A stretch of DNA of 64,000 nt, taken from positions 4,175 to 68,174 of the forward strand of contig JAEWHK010000032.1 of NCBI GenBank assembly GCA_023387815.1, given 5' to 3'. The stretch comes from Pseudomonadota bacterium (GTDB taxonomy: Bacteria > Pseudomonadota > Gammaproteobacteria > Burkholderiales > Burkholderiaceae_B). Within the stretch, counting starts at the first letter, position 1, and every line of letters begins with the position of its first letter. A program made the position numbers and the translations under genes. The notes under the pieces are model-generated. The model was not told where the DNA came from, searched no databases, and was given only the letters and a program-made list of their open reading frames with translations. Shown here piece after piece: positions 41,920 through 52,106 of the stretch.

Positions 41920-44670
41920 TTAGCTCAGTTTGCCGTGGCAATGCTTGTACTTTTTACCACTGCCACAAGGACATGGGTCATTGCGACCTACGCGACCGAC
42001 CATGTTCTTGACCGTAATACCACCGGCAGATACATCGCCTTGTTCGTTGATCTCGGCATTGGCCAGCGCTTCATCGTAATCTGAATGATGGAACTGCACG
42101 TTGGAGACATGAGACTGTGCTGCATCCGCTTCGGCCTGCTCAACCTGTTCGGGTGACTGAATCTGTACCGTCATCAGCACACGGGCTGTTTCATTGCGAA
42201 CCCGTTCCAGCATGCCGGAAAACAGCTCGAAGGCTTCACGCTTGTATTCCTGTTTCGGATCTTTCTGGGCGTAGCCACGCAGATGAATACCCTGACGCAG
42301 GTGATCCAGAGAAGACAAGTGTTCGCGCCACAAGGTATCAATTGTCTGCAGCAAAATAGCGCGCTCGAAAGAGACCCACTGTTCCTTGCCGACCAGATTG
42401 ACCTTGTTGTCGTAATTCTCACGAGCCTGCGCAAGCACCGCTTCTACAATTTCCTCTTCGCCCATGCTGTCGTTTTTCTCGAGCATCTCGGTCAGAGGAA
42501 CGGAGACGTGCCATTCGGCTTCCAGCGCCTTCTCAAGCGCAGGAATATCCCACTGCTCTTCCATGCTTTCGGCAGGAACATAAGTGCGAACAAAATCGGT
42601 GATGGCCGCATCGCGAAGATTGGCCACCAGCGGTCCGGAATCCTGTTCTTCCAGCACCTCATTGCGCTGACCGTAAAGTACCTTGCGCTGGTCATTGGAT
42701 ACATCGTCATATTCAAGCAGCTGCTTACGGATGTCGAAGTTGCGACCCTCTACTTTGCGCTGGGCTGATTCAATAGAGCGTGAAACCATTTTGGCTTCGA
42801 TAGGTTCACCGTCAGTACCCAGGCGATCCATGATGGCACGGACACGCTCACCGGCAAAAATACGCATCAGCGAGTCATCCAGCGACAGGTAGAAACGGGA
42901 AGAGCCCGGATCACCCTGACGGCCGGCACGACCGCGCAACTGGTTATCGATACGGCGAGATTCATGCCTTTCGGTACCGATAATGCGAAGACCACCAGCC
43001 TGCTTGACCTGTTCATTGACAGGCAGCCATTTCTCGCGAATCGCGGCAATGCGCTCGTCTTTCTGCTCCGGCGTCAGCGTATCATCTGCGCGAACCAAAG
43101 AGATCTGTTTCTCGATACTGCCGCCAAGCACGATATCGGTACCGCGACCTGCCATGTTGGTGGCAATGGTAATTTTTCCGGGCTTGCCCGCTTCGGCCAC
43201 AATCTCGGCCTCACGCGCATGCTGCTTGGCGTTGAGCACATCATGTGGCAGTTTTTCTTTCTTCAGCAATTCGGACAGCAGTTCCGAGTTCTCGATGCTG
43301 GTGGTACCTACCAGCACCGGCTGATTGCGTTCGTGGCAGGCACGAATGTCCTTGATAATAGCGGCGAATTTTTCCTGATCATTCTTGTAGATCTGGTCGT
43401 TTTCGTCCTTGCGCACCATCGGCAGGTTGGTAGGAATAATGACCGTTTCAAGCCCGTAGATTTCCTGGAATTCGTAGGCTTCCGTATCGGCTGTACCGGT
43501 CATCCCCGCCAGCTTTTTGTACATGCGGAAGTAGTTCTGGAATGTAATGGAGGCCAGCGTCTGATTCTCGTGCTGAATGGCGACGCCCTCTTTGGCTTCC
43601 ACGGCCTGATGCAGACCATCGGACCAGCGTCGGCCGGCCATGAAGCGGCCCGTGAATTCATCCACAATCACGATTTCGCCTTCGTTGACCACATAGTGCT
43701 GGTCACGGAAGAACAGGTTATGCGCACGCAATGCCACCATCAGGTGGTGCATCAGCGTGATATGGCGCGGTTCATAAAGCGATTCGCCTTCGGGCAGCAT
43801 GCCCAGACGAGTCAGAATTTCTTCGGCATGCTCGTGGCCGGCCTCGGACAGGTAAATCTGCTGAGATTTTTCGTCTACCCAGAAGTCACCTTCGGGCTCG
43901 GGTTCCTGCGGCTTGGGCTCGGAGGCCATGCGCGTGAGCATGGCAGGCACCTGGTTCATTCTGACGTACAGTTCGGTATTGTCGTCTGCCTGCCCGGAAA
44001 TGATCAACGGCGTACGCGCCTCATCGATCAGAATGGAGTCGACCTCATCGACGATGGCATAGGTGAGTTCGCGCTGACGACGGTCCTCGACCTGATATTC
44101 CATGTTGTCGCGCAGATAGTCGAAACCGAATTCGTTATTGGTACCATAAGTGATGTCCGCGCGATAAGCGGCCACTTTCTCGGCGTTGTCCTGCTCGGGA
44201 ACCACCACACCAACGGTCAGGCCCAGAAAGCCGTACAATCGGCCCATTTGCTGCGCATCGCGACGCGCTAGGTAATCATTGACTGTAACGACATGCACAC
44301 CCTTGCCGGTAATCGCATTCAGATACACAGGCAAGGTACTCATCAGCGTCTTACCTTCACCCGTACGCATCTCTGCGATTTTTCCGTAATGCAGGGTAAT
44401 ACCGCCAATCAGCTGTACGTCGAAGTGACGCATGCCCAGCACGCGGCGGGAGGCTTCACGCACAACAGCGAATGCTTCGGGCAGCATCGCGTCCAGATTA
44501 CCGTCCTTCTGGTAACGCTCCTTGAATTCCTGGGTCTTTGCTGCCAGCGCTTCATCCGACAGCGCTTCCATCTCTTTTTCCAGACTGTTGATTCTGGAGA
44601 CCTGCTTGCGATACTGCTTCAGAAGGCGATCATTACGGCTGCCAACAATTTTTTTGAGTAAAGAAATCAT
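41920..44670 (-). CDS. secA: Preprotein translocase ATPase SecA
   Basis: A 916-residue motor that pushes unfolded proteins through SecYEG. Walker A is [20 protein letters not shown] at about residues 102-121, the DEAD-like box is [16 protein letters not shown], and motif VI is [20 protein letters not shown]. The C-terminus ends in the zinc-binding SEC-C motif [20 protein letters not shown], which binds SecB. Length and domains are normal. It lies downstream of an M23 peptidase gene on the same strand, 83 bases away. Confidence 0.98.
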   Translation of the reverse strand: MISLLKKIVGSRNDRLLKQYRKQVSRINSLEKEMEALSDEALAAKTQEFKERYQKDGNLDAMLPEAFAVVREASRRVLGMRHFDVQLIGGITLHYGKIAEMRTGEGKTLMSTLPVYLNAITGKGVHVVTVNDYLARRDAQQMGRLYGFLGLTVGVVVPEQDNAEKVAAYRADITYGTNNEFGFDYLRDNMEYQVEDRRQRELTYAIVDEVDSILIDEARTPLIISGQADDNTELYVRMNQVPAMLTRMASEPKPQEPEPEGDFWVDEKSQQIYLSEAGHEHAEEILTRLGMLPEGESLYEPRHITLMHHLMVALRAHNLFFRDQHYVVNEGEIVIVDEFTGRFMAGRRWSDGLHQAVEAKEGVAIQHENQTLASITFQNYFRMYKKLAGMTGTADTEAYEFQEIYGLETVIIPTNLPMVRKDENDQIYKNDQEKFAAIIKDIRACHERNQPVLVGTTSIENSELLSELLKKEKLPHDVLNAKQHAREAEIVAEAGKPGKITIATNMAGRGTDIVLGGSIEKQISLVRADDTLTPEQKDERIAAIREKWLPVNEQVKQAGGLRIIGTERHESRRIDNQLRGRAGRQGDPGSSRFYLSLDDSLMRIFAGERVRAIMDRLGTDGEPIEAKMVSRSIESAQRKVEGRNFDIRKQLLEYDDVSNDQRKVLYGQRNEVLEEQDSGPLVANLRDAAITDFVRTYVPAESMEEQWDIPALEKALEAEWHVSVPLTEMLEKNDSMGEEEIVEAVLAQARENYDNKVNLVGKEQWVSFERAILLQTIDTLWREHLSSLDHLRQGIHLRGYAQKDPKQEYKREAFELFSGMLERVRNETARVLMTVQIQSPEQVEQAEADAAQSHVSNVQFHHSDYDEALANAEINEQGDVSAGGITVKNMVGRVGRNDPCPCGSGKKYKHCHGKLS

Positions 44671-44753
44671 TCTGCTTTCAGAGTAATCAGGAAAACCGGG
44701 ATGCGGGTTCTGCCTGACAGGTTAGTGAGTCATCACGAGAAAATCACGATAGT

Positions 44754-45833
44754 TTACCGCATACGGGGCCGGGTAGTGATTCCTGCGGGCAATCTGACGC
44801 GCTCTTTTGTGTCCGTGACCATTTTGGTGCCCAGCGCGGCCGCACCGACATGCTCCGCCCGGTTAAGCAGGCCTTCTGGCGTGGCACTGGCAACGGCTGT
44901 TGACGATGACATCTGGCTTAAAAAGGCAATGGGATCCGTGGGTTCATCATTGACCCGGACCTCAAAATGGACATGAGAACCGGTAGAGCGACCGGTACTG
45001 CCTACCCTGGCAATGACCTGGCGTTTTGCAACCAGATCTCCTGCCTTGACCAGCAGTTTGGAGTTATGGGCGTAGCGCGTCACCACCCCGTTACCGTGGT
45101 CGATATCAACCACGTTGCCATAACCGTTCATGTTGCCTGCGGCCACCACAATCCCGGCCGAAGCCGCAAATACAGAGGAGCCGGCCGGAGCGGCAAAATC
45201 CACTCCGCTATGAAGCATATAGCGACCGGTCACCGGATTTTTGCGCCATCCGTAGGTAGACGACACACGCGCATTGTTCATGGAGACAGGAATGGCGGTG
45301 GGCGTGCGCTGCAGCTGAGCGCCTTTCATCTGCATGACCAGGTCAACCGTCTTAAGGGTATCATCCCCTTTGGAAAGGGCGACTTTGAGCCGATCCAGCT
45401 CGCGCCCGAGCTCTTCACCCGAGACTACGCTGTCATTATCGGGTTCCAGATCTTCCATGGGTTCACCGCTGGCCTGCGCATTCTGGCTAAGCAGTTCGTG
45501 CAGCTCAGAAGGATCAGAGTCGGCACCGCTGTTAATGGCCAGGCGCTCACCCATACGATTGATCATATCGGCCTTGGCACGTAACTGCCCAATCTGCGAC
45601 GCCATGACGTTCAGATTATGGCGGATCAGTGCCGCATCACGCAACGCCTCAGGCGACGACTCGACCGACGCCAGTTGCTCGTGCACCGGCAACGATGGCA
45701 TGCCGAAATGTCGCTCCAGCAAGGCGCCAGCGGCGACTGCCAGTCCAAGACTCAGCATGGAGGCACTGAATGCCCATACTTTCTTTGTCTTCGCAGGAGT
45801 GGTATTCTGCGAAGCATGTTGTTCTTCTTTCAA
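44754..45833 (-). CDS. M23-family (LytM) peptidase, membrane-anchored
   Basis: A 359-residue protein with one N-terminal membrane helix (VWAFSASMLSLGLAVAAGAL), a coiled-coil-like middle (about residues 55-165), and a LytM domain. The zinc ligands are present in HSGVDFAAPAGS and HVHFEVRVND, and RVSSTYGWRKNPVTGRYMLH is the usual domain opening, so peptidoglycan endopeptidase activity is likely. The frame starts with TTG, with AGG nine bases upstream; no in-frame ATG precedes the membrane helix. The location beside the division cluster suggests a cell wall role. It is divergent from the DUF721 gene. Confidence 0.88.
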   Translation of the reverse strand: MKEEQHASQNTTPAKTKKVWAFSASMLSLGLAVAAGALLERHFGMPSLPVHEQLASVESSPEALRDAALIRHNLNVMASQIGQLRAKADMINRMGERLAINSGADSDPSELHELLSQNAQASGEPMEDLEPDNDSVVSGEELGRELDRLKVALSKGDDTLKTVDLVMQMKGAQLQRTPTAIPVSMNNARVSSTYGWRKNPVTGRYMLHSGVDFAAPAGSSVFAASAGIVVAAGNMNGYGNVVDIDHGNGVVTRYAHNSKLLVKAGDLVAKRQVIARVGSTGRSTGSHVHFEVRVNDEPTDPIAFLSQMSSSTAVASATPEGLLNRAEHVGAAALGTKMVTDTKERVRLPAGITTRPRMR

Positions 45834-45853
45834 TTTCGTACCTGTTAAAAGCT

Positions 45854-46363
45854 ATGGCTCTGTTTTACAAAAAAAACGGTGCTTCGCGCCGCGATCGAGG
45901 CGAAGGTAAAACGGCCTTGAATTGGTTGGGACACGATCCCCGCCGCAGCCAGTTATTACAGACAGCGGAAAAATTCAGTCTGATTCAGGCGCTTATTGCA
46001 GATGCCCTGCAACTGCCTGTGGGGAATGCATGTCGCGTGGTAGGCCTGGAAAACGGAAAACTGGTTATAGCAGTTCCCAGCGCTGCCCACGCAGCAAAAA
46101 TCCGGCAATTAACAGCAACTATACATCAGCTGCTGCTTGAAAAAGGCCAGCGGGTGGATGAAATCCGCATAAAAATCCAGTCCGGACTGCGACCCGTCAC
46201 GGCAATTGATGCCAGTCTGTCTGCGGATCGCCCCCGTGACGGGAGGCTGAGTGAAGCCTCCTGCGAGGCGCTATTGAATTTGCAAAAGAACGCCAGCAAT
46301 CAGGATCTGGCACAAACGCTGGCCCGAATCCTGAAGAAAAATCAGGCCAGGCGCCAGTCCTGA
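45854..46363 (+). CDS. DUF721/DciA-like protein
   Basis: A 169-residue protein of the DUF721 family. The central part ([20 protein letters not shown] through [20 protein letters not shown]) matches the KH-like core of DciA, the ancestral loader of the DnaB replicative helicase in bacteria that lack DnaC. The usual neighbours secA, M23 peptidase and lpxC are present, as in many proteobacteria. The ATG at 45854 was chosen as the first one after the divergent promoter region. Its 3' end overlaps the 3' end of the convergent lpxC by 22 bases. Confidence 0.8.
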   Translation: MALFYKKNGASRRDRGEGKTALNWLGHDPRRSQLLQTAEKFSLIQALIADALQLPVGNACRVVGLENGKLVIAVPSAAHAAKIRQLTATIHQLLLEKGQRVDEIRIKIQSGLRPVTAIDASLSADRPRDGRLSEASCEALLNLQKNASNQDLAQTLARILKKNQARRQS

Positions 46364-47265
46364 CTGACTGCCTCGGCTGCCGCAGCTGCCGAATCATAGG
46401 TAATGATTTCGTAGGCGTCGGGCTGCGACAACAGCTCGCGCGCCAGCTTGTTGTTCAGACCGTGGCCTGATTTGCAGGCCACATAACGTGCAAGCAGCGG
46501 ATGACCAATCAGATACAGATCACCAATGGCGTCCAGAATCTTGTGCTTAACGAATTCGTCGTCGTAGCGCAGTCCGTCTGAGTTCAGAATCCGGAACTCG
46601 TCCATCACAATGGCGTTATCCAGACTTCCGCCGCGGGCCAGACCATGGGCGCGCAGCGCTTCCACTTCCTGGGCAAAACCAAAGGTTCTTGCGCGGGCAA
46701 TTTCTTTGGTATACGAATCGCGGGCGAAATCCACCTCTGCAAAACTGGCCGTTGAATCGATGGCCGGATGCTGGAAGTTGATGGAGAAAGCCAGAGAGAA
46801 GCCGGCATAGGGCTCAAGACGGGCCCATTTGGCGTTCTCGCCTTCACCTTCATGTACTTCCACGGTTTTCAGGACACGCAGAAAACGCTTGGGCGCATCC
46901 TGCTCTTCAATACCTGCAGAGCGCAACAGATACACAAAAGTACCTGCGCTTCCGTCCATGATGGGAACTTCTTCGGCATTCAGATCTACATGAATATTGT
47001 CGATACCCAGTCCGGCCAGCGCCGACATGAGATGCTCTACTGTTGAAACCCGAACATCACCATTCTGCAGCACAGAAGCCATGCGGGTGTCCCCGACCTT
47101 GTCTGCGGCAGCAGGCAGATCCACGACTTGCGGTGTATCTACGCGATGAAAGATGATGCCCGTATTGGCCTGGGCGGGGCGCAATGTAATTTCAACCCGG
47201 CGACCGGAATGCACACCGACACCAGTGGTTTTCACCAGATTCTTGATGGTTCTTTGTCGTAGCAT
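46342..47265 (-). CDS. lpxC: UDP-3-O-acyl-N-acetylglucosamine deacetylase LpxC
   Basis: A 307-residue zinc enzyme for the committed step of lipid A synthesis. [20 protein letters not shown] is the family N-terminus. Catalytic and zinc-binding elements are seen in [37 protein letters not shown] and [18 protein letters not shown]. The ATG at 47265 is preferred; ATG at 47271 would add two residues. It follows ftsZ on the same strand but two terminator-like hairpins lie between, so it is probably controlled separately. Confidence 0.96.
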   Translation of the reverse strand: MLRQRTIKNLVKTTGVGVHSGRRVEITLRPAQANTGIIFHRVDTPQVVDLPAAADKVGDTRMASVLQNGDVRVSTVEHLMSALAGLGIDNIHVDLNAEEVPIMDGSAGTFVYLLRSAGIEEQDAPKRFLRVLKTVEVHEGEGENAKWARLEPYAGFSLAFSINFQHPAIDSTASFAEVDFARDSYTKEIARARTFGFAQEVEALRAHGLARGGSLDNAIVMDEFRILNSDGLRYDDEFVKHKILDAIGDLYLIGHPLLARYVACKSGHGLNNKLARELLSQPDAYEIITYDSAAAAAEAVSQDWRLA

Positions 47266-47296
47266 GGTCATTCTCAACTTACAAAATATTCATAAA

Positions 47297-47317
47297 ATCA
47301 GGCGTGGCACGCCTGAT
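47297..47317 (-). promoter_or_regulatory. Palindromic, terminator-like hairpin in the lpxC leader
   Basis: ATCAGGCGT (47297-47305) and ACGCCTGAT (47309-47317) are perfect complements around a three-base centre. On the lpxC transcript strand the hairpin is followed by TTTTAT, so it could end transcription before the gene. It lies 31 bases upstream of the lpxC start. It could also be a protein-binding palindrome. The rest of 47266-47625 holds the ftsZ terminator and no gene I can support. Confidence 0.55.
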
Positions 47318-47522
47318 ACAAGACGAAAAAAGGGATTTTCCGGCTAAAACGCACAGAATCCGAAGGCACGTCTCGTTTCCGACTATTTTACTCTGATTAG
47401 CGTAAAAAAGCCTTTTATTTGACTGGACAAATGTTTCAGTCAGCATCTTTTCCTGCCGGTAGATTATTTCGGCTTAAATGTCAGAAACAGCGGGCGGAAA
47501 CATCGCAGAAATGAATCAAAGA

Positions 47523-47544
47523 AAACGGCCCGCAAGGGCCGTTT
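47523..47544 (-). terminator. Rho-independent terminator after ftsZ
   Basis: A perfect 9-bp stem, AAACGGCCC (47523-47531) with GGGCCGTTT (47536-47544), and a four-base loop. On the ftsZ strand it is followed by TCTTTGATT. It lies about 80 bases after the ftsZ stop. Confidence 0.75.
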
Positions 47545-47625
47545 CCAGTCATAAAACGCATTACAGAAGCGAGCGATCCCTGCCCGGGCAGCAGGCCGGG
47601 ATTCGCTTTTTGGGAAAAATACGCG

Positions 47626-48852
47626 TCAGTCAGCCTGTTTGCGCAGGAATGCAGGGATGTCGAAGCGCTCAACACCTGAAGATTCCATGGCACGAACCTG
47701 CTGTTCGAACTGCACTTTGTTTGACGCTGCTGCACCACCGCCACGGCCGGAGCGAATGACGGTAGGAGGCACGGGAGCGCGACCGCCGCTAGGCTGATTC
47801 AGGAAGCTGCCACCGTAAAAATCGGCGTTGCCACCATGCGTACCGGTAAGTGCCTCAAACTCGGCATCAGGACCATTGTTGACAACCAGTTCAGGCTGCT
47901 TGCGACCCAGGCCTGTTGCCACAACAGTCACACGCAGTTCGTCGCCCATTTCATCGTCGTAGGCACTACCCACAATGATGGTGGCATCTTTGGCTGCGTA
48001 GCTGCTGATGATTTCGTTGATAAGACGGGTTTCGCTCATTTTGAGAGAACGGCTTGCTGTGATGTTGACCAGCAGACCACGGGCACCGTTCAGATCCACA
48101 CCTTCCAGCAATGGGCAGGCAATGGCATTTTCTGCAGCAATGCGTGCACGGTCCGGACCGGAAGCCACAGCCGTACCCATCATGGCCTGGCCGTGTTCGC
48201 CCATAATGGTTTTCACGTCTTCGAAGTCGACGTTGATGTTACCTTGAACATTGATGATTTCTGCAATACCAGCACATGCGTTGTACAGCACATTGTCGGC
48301 TTCCTTGAAGCAATCATCCTGAGAGGCGTCATCGCCCATCAGTTCATACAGTTTTTCATTCAGGACCACGATCAGGGAATGAACGTGTTTGGAAAGGTCT
48401 GCAATACCTTCTTCTGCAGCACGCAGACGTTTGGTACCTTCAAAGGAAAACGGCTTGGTTACGACACCGACGGTCAGAATGCCCAGTTCCTTGGCCACTT
48501 CGGCCACAACAGGACCTGCACCTGTACCTGTACCGCCACCCATACCGGCAGTAATAAACACCATGTTCGCGCCATTAAGCGCGGCGCGAATTTCTTCACG
48601 TGCTGTTTCAGCTGCTGCACGTCCCTGCTCTGGTTTGGCACCTGCACCCAGGCCACTGCGACCCAGACGAATCTGGATAGGGGCTTCTGTGGCGACCAGC
48701 GCCTGCATGTCTGTGTTTGCGCAGATGAAATCTACGCCCTTGAGGCCGGCCCGCATCATGTGCGCAATGGCATTACCGCCTGCGCCACCCACACCGATTA
48801 CCTTGATGACGGTACCGCTGTTGTTGCTATCGTCCAATAATTGAAAGTCCAT
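47626..48852 (-). CDS. ftsZ: Cell division GTPase FtsZ
   Basis: A 408-residue tubulin homologue that forms the division ring. IKVIGVGGAGGNAIAHMM opens the nucleotide-binding fold, and the tubulin signature GMGGGTGTGAGPVVAEVAKE is at about residues 107-126. A glycine- and serine-rich linker leads to the C-terminal peptide RFDIPAFLRKQAD, which docks on FtsA, ZipA and other partners. The 255-base gap to ftsA upstream shows no clear promoter or gene, although ftsZ expression from this gap would be usual. Confidence 0.98.
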   Translation of the reverse strand: MDFQLLDDSNNSGTVIKVIGVGGAGGNAIAHMMRAGLKGVDFICANTDMQALVATEAPIQIRLGRSGLGAGAKPEQGRAAAETAREEIRAALNGANMVFITAGMGGGTGTGAGPVVAEVAKELGILTVGVVTKPFSFEGTKRLRAAEEGIADLSKHVHSLIVVLNEKLYELMGDDASQDDCFKEADNVLYNACAGIAEIINVQGNINVDFEDVKTIMGEHGQAMMGTAVASGPDRARIAAENAIACPLLEGVDLNGARGLLVNITASRSLKMSETRLINEIISSYAAKDATIIVGSAYDDEMGDELRVTVVATGLGRKQPELVVNNGPDAEFEALTGTHGGNADFYGGSFLNQPSGGRAPVPPTVIRSGRGGGAAASNKVQFEQQVRAMESSGVERFDIPAFLRKQAD

Positions 48853-49107
48853 ATTCCCAACTCCTGTATTCCGAAACGTATTAACGAAAAGTCCTTCCTG
48901 CGTTTTTCGGAAACCGTCTCAAAAACAACGCCAGCGCCTGTCTCGCATCGTACTTGAACCGTCTCCATGGCCATCTGCCCGGCCATTGCGGCAGTTTATT
49001 CCGCACTGCCCTGCGTTACTACAACAACAATTGCTACCGTGCTGCTGTTACCTCTTTGAAGCCAATTGAATTTCGCTGAATACATACTTTTCAGCTTATC
49101 CAATATT

Positions 49108-50337
49108 CTAATTCATAAACCATTCTTTCATGCGGGAAAAAATATCTTTTAGCATTCCATTTTGTTGCTTAATCTTACCGCCACGCAAACGCTGCACCCG
49201 TGCTTCGGTCAGAAGCCCCATGGCCGTTGAAAAGCGCGGGTTGCGCACCATGTCGGCCAGACTGCCCCGATAATCGGGAACCGCCACGCGTACCGGCTTC
49301 AGAAACACGTCTTCTGCCAGTTCCACGATGCCAGGCATCAGCGCCGTGCCACCGGTCAGAACAATACCTGAGGCGATCAGATCTTCGTAACCGGAATCAC
49401 GCACGACTTGCTGAACCAGCGTAAAGAGTTCGTCGATTCGCGGCTCGATCACCGCACCCAGCGTCTGGCGTTTCACGCGTCGCACATCGCGGTCTCCCAG
49501 ACCAGGCACTTCAATGAGTTCTTCGGGACTGGCCAGAACCTGTTTGGCAATCCCGTAACGCAATTTGATTTCTTCTGCATCGGGCGTCGGGGTACGCAGC
49601 ATGGTAGCGATATCGCTGGTGACCTGGTCTCCGGCTACCGGAAGCACGGTTGTGTGGCGGATTGCGCCGCCGGCGAAAATGGCAATATCGGTCGTACCTG
49701 CACCAATATCCAGCAAAACCACGCCCAGCTCTTTTTCGTCATTGGTCAGGCAGACCATGGAAGACGCCAGTGGCTGCAGGATCAAGTCCTGCACTTCCAG
49801 GCCGCAGCGACGCACGCATTTGACAATATTCTGCGCTGCGCTGACTGCACCCGTCACAATATGCACCCGCACTTCAAGGCGGATACCACTCATACCTACA
49901 GGCTGACGGATATCTTCCTGCGAATCCACAATGAACTGCTGGGTCAGCACATGCAGTACCTGGTGATCAGTCGGAATATTGACCGCCTTGGCCGTTTCGA
50001 TCACGCGCGCCACGTCGGCTTCGGACACTTCCTTGTCCTTGACCGCGACCATGCCGCTGGAATTGAAACTGGTAATGTGGTTGCCCGCAATGCCCGTGTA
50101 CACTTCACGAATCTTGCAGTCGGCCATCAGCTCGGCTTCCTCGAGCGCGCGCTGTATGGAGTTGACCGTGGATTCGATATTGACCACGACCCCTTTGCGC
50201 ATGCCCTTGGACTCATGCTGTCCGAGTCCGATTACTTCAAAGCGCCCTTCTTCAGGCAAAGCTTCAGCCACTACTGCCACCACTTTGCTGGTGCCGATGT
50301 CTAAAGCAACGATGAGGTCCTTTAGGTCACGAGTCAT
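49108..50337 (-). CDS. ftsA: Cell division protein FtsA
   Basis: A 409-residue actin-like ATPase that tethers FtsZ to the membrane. DLIVALDIGTSKVVAVVAEA is the phosphate-1 motif, VVLLDIGAGTTDIAIFAGGA the phosphate-2 motif, and SGIVLTGGTALMPGIVELAE the adenosine motif. The end, GMLKDIFSRMKEWFMN, is the amphipathic membrane-targeting helix. It overlaps ftsQ by four bases. Confidence 0.97.
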   Translation of the reverse strand: MTRDLKDLIVALDIGTSKVVAVVAEALPEEGRFEVIGLGQHESKGMRKGVVVNIESTVNSIQRALEEAELMADCKIREVYTGIAGNHITSFNSSGMVAVKDKEVSEADVARVIETAKAVNIPTDHQVLHVLTQQFIVDSQEDIRQPVGMSGIRLEVRVHIVTGAVSAAQNIVKCVRRCGLEVQDLILQPLASSMVCLTNDEKELGVVLLDIGAGTTDIAIFAGGAIRHTTVLPVAGDQVTSDIATMLRTPTPDAEEIKLRYGIAKQVLASPEELIEVPGLGDRDVRRVKRQTLGAVIEPRIDELFTLVQQVVRDSGYEDLIASGIVLTGGTALMPGIVELAEDVFLKPVRVAVPDYRGSLADMVRNPRFSTAMGLLTEARVQRLRGGKIKQQNGMLKDIFSRMKEWFMN

Positions 50338-51143
50338 TTTTTCTCTTTACTATCCGATTGTGTTGTCGCTGCCGGCTCGAAGGTGATGGCAAAACCTTTG
50401 GTATAACGCAAGTCCACCTGGGCAATGTGCCGGCCGGCAACCTTTTCCTTTAAAACAGGCCACGCCTGAACAAAACGTTCAATCGTAGATGCAAATGATA
50501 CCGCACCCTGTCCGCCATGCGGGTTCAATGCATCAGCGCCGGGGTCCCGTCCCAGGACCAGTTTGGTATTATCGTTCAATTCTACACGCCATGCATAGCG
50601 ATCACTAAGCGTAATTTCATCTACGCCCAAATTAAGCGGTGCAAGCCAGCGCACCAGTTCTGCATATCGCTGCACAACAAGGGTTTCAGAACCCGGTGGC
50701 CCGTTGAACTGTGGTAAATCCGCATCCTCGGGCAGCTCGGCCTGATTGGCCGTAAACACTTCGCCCCAGGTGTTGATCATCTGTCTTTCATTCCAGTAGG
50801 CGAAAGGTTCCTGCTCTTCAATTTTCAGCAGCAGACCATCGGGCCAGACACGCGTGACATCCACATGGCGAACCCACGGCGATTGCTCAAACAGTTTTTT
50901 CGACTCAGGCAGATTGATCGTAAAGAAATTGCCTTGCAGCTTGCCCGCGATTGTCTGCTGAATGCTGGCCGGTGAGACATATTCCAGCTTGTTGCCCTTC
51001 ATGGGCTCAATGACGATGCGGGTCAGATTGAACATGGGCCGATGTATAACCCAGTATCCGCCGGCGCCCAGCAATACCACAACCGCCAACAGCATGACCA
51101 TGTTGGCAACAAAGTTGGTGATCCGGGCGCTGGGCGTTATCAT
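50334..51143 (-). CDS. ftsQ: Cell division protein FtsQ
   Basis: A 269-residue bitopic membrane protein. A short cytoplasmic N-terminus leads to one helix (FVANMVMLLAVVVLLGAGGY). The POTRA domain follows (NLTRIVIEPMKGNKLEYVSP), and the FtsQ beta domain includes SPWVRHVDVTRVWPDGLLLK and IEEQEPFAYWNE. It recruits FtsL and FtsB to the septum. It lies directly after ddlB with no gap. Confidence 0.95.
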   Translation of the reverse strand: MITPSARITNFVANMVMLLAVVVLLGAGGYWVIHRPMFNLTRIVIEPMKGNKLEYVSPASIQQTIAGKLQGNFFTINLPESKKLFEQSPWVRHVDVTRVWPDGLLLKIEEQEPFAYWNERQMINTWGEVFTANQAELPEDADLPQFNGPPGSETLVVQRYAELVRWLAPLNLGVDEITLSDRYAWRVELNDNTKLVLGRDPGADALNPHGGQGAVSFASTIERFVQAWPVLKEKVAGRHIAQVDLRYTKGFAITFEPAATTQSDSKEKK

Positions 51144-52106
51144 TTACAGTCTGGCCTCCGTCACGGGTTGGGCGCGGTGAATTTTACAGCTGGCCTGAGA
51201 AAGAATCTTCACACACAGATCGGCGTAGCTCATACCGTCGGCTTTGGCAGCCATGGGCACCAGCGAATGCGGCGTCATGCCTGGAGAGGTATTGACTTCC
51301 AGCAGGAAAAAACGATTGTCGCGGTCGAGCATAACGTCAACGCGTCCCCAGCCTTCGCAACCCACTGCCGCAAAGGCGCGCTCGCAGGTGCTGCGGATTT
51401 GCGCGGTCAGTTCATCGGGCAGATTTGCCGGGCAAAAATACTGGGTTGCGTCGGACACATATTTATGTTCGAAATCGTATTTGCCATCGGGAGCCACAAT
51501 TTCCACAATCGGAAAAGCCCGCGCCTCGCGACCCGAACCCAGAATGGAAACGGTCAGCTCGCGACCTACGATGAATTTTTCAGCCAGCAGTTCACTATCG
51601 AACGGGCTGACCTCTTCATATGCCTTATCCAGATCTTCGGGACCCATCACTTTGAACAGACCCAGCGTAGAGCCCTCATGCGGTGCCTTGAGAATCAATG
51701 GATAGCCCAGTGTTTGCGCGGCCGTGTCCAGGTCCTCGCGCGAACTCACCTTGCAATAGGGAGCGGTGGGAATGTCCTGCGCGATCCAGATGCGCTTGGT
51801 CATGATCTTATCCATGGCCAGGCCCGATGCCATCACACCACTGCCGGTATAGGGTATACCCAGCAACTCCAGGGCGCCCTGAAGCGCACCGTCTTCACCG
51901 AAACGGCCATGCAGCGCGATGAAAACGCGATCAAAACCGGCCTGCGCCAGTTCTGCCAGCGAATGTTCACCCGTATCGAACAGGTGGGCATCCACACCTT
52001 TGCTGCGCAGCGCCTCATAGACGCCTTTTCCGGATACGAGCGAAACCGGCCGTTCCGCTGCGCGTCCGCCGTATAGTACGCCAACCTTGCCAAACTCATG
52101 ATTCAT
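51144..52106 (-). CDS. ddlB: D-alanine-D-alanine ligase
   Basis: A 320-residue ATP-grasp enzyme that makes the D-Ala-D-Ala dipeptide for Mur[21 protein letters not shown] is the N-terminal substrate loop. The ATP-binding segment has [18 protein letters not shown], and the metal-binding end reads [20 protein letters not shown]. The start is the ATG at 52106, which overlaps the murC end by 11 bases; the frame is open upstream but lies inside murC. Confidence 0.96.
   Translation of the reverse strand: MNHEFGKVGVLYGGRAAERPVSLVSGKGVYEALRSKGVDAHLFDTGEHSLAELAQAGFDRVFIALHGRFGEDGALQGALELLGIPYTGSGVMASGLAMDKIMTKRIWIAQDIPTAPYCKVSSREDLDTAAQTLGYPLILKAPHEGSTLGLFKVMGPEDLDKAYEEVSPFDSELLAEKFIVGRELTVSILGSGREARAFPIVEIVAPDGKYDFEHKYVSDATQYFCPANLPDELTAQIRSTCERAFAAVGCEGWGRVDVMLDRDNRFFLLEVNTSPGMTPHSLVPMAAKADGMSYADLCVKILSQASCKIHRAQPVTEARL

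Noticed and set aside
48853..49107. Possible gene or strong promoter in the ftsA-ftsZ gap
   Set aside because: Only a weak 7-bp inverted repeat and no good promoter hexamers or coding frame were found.
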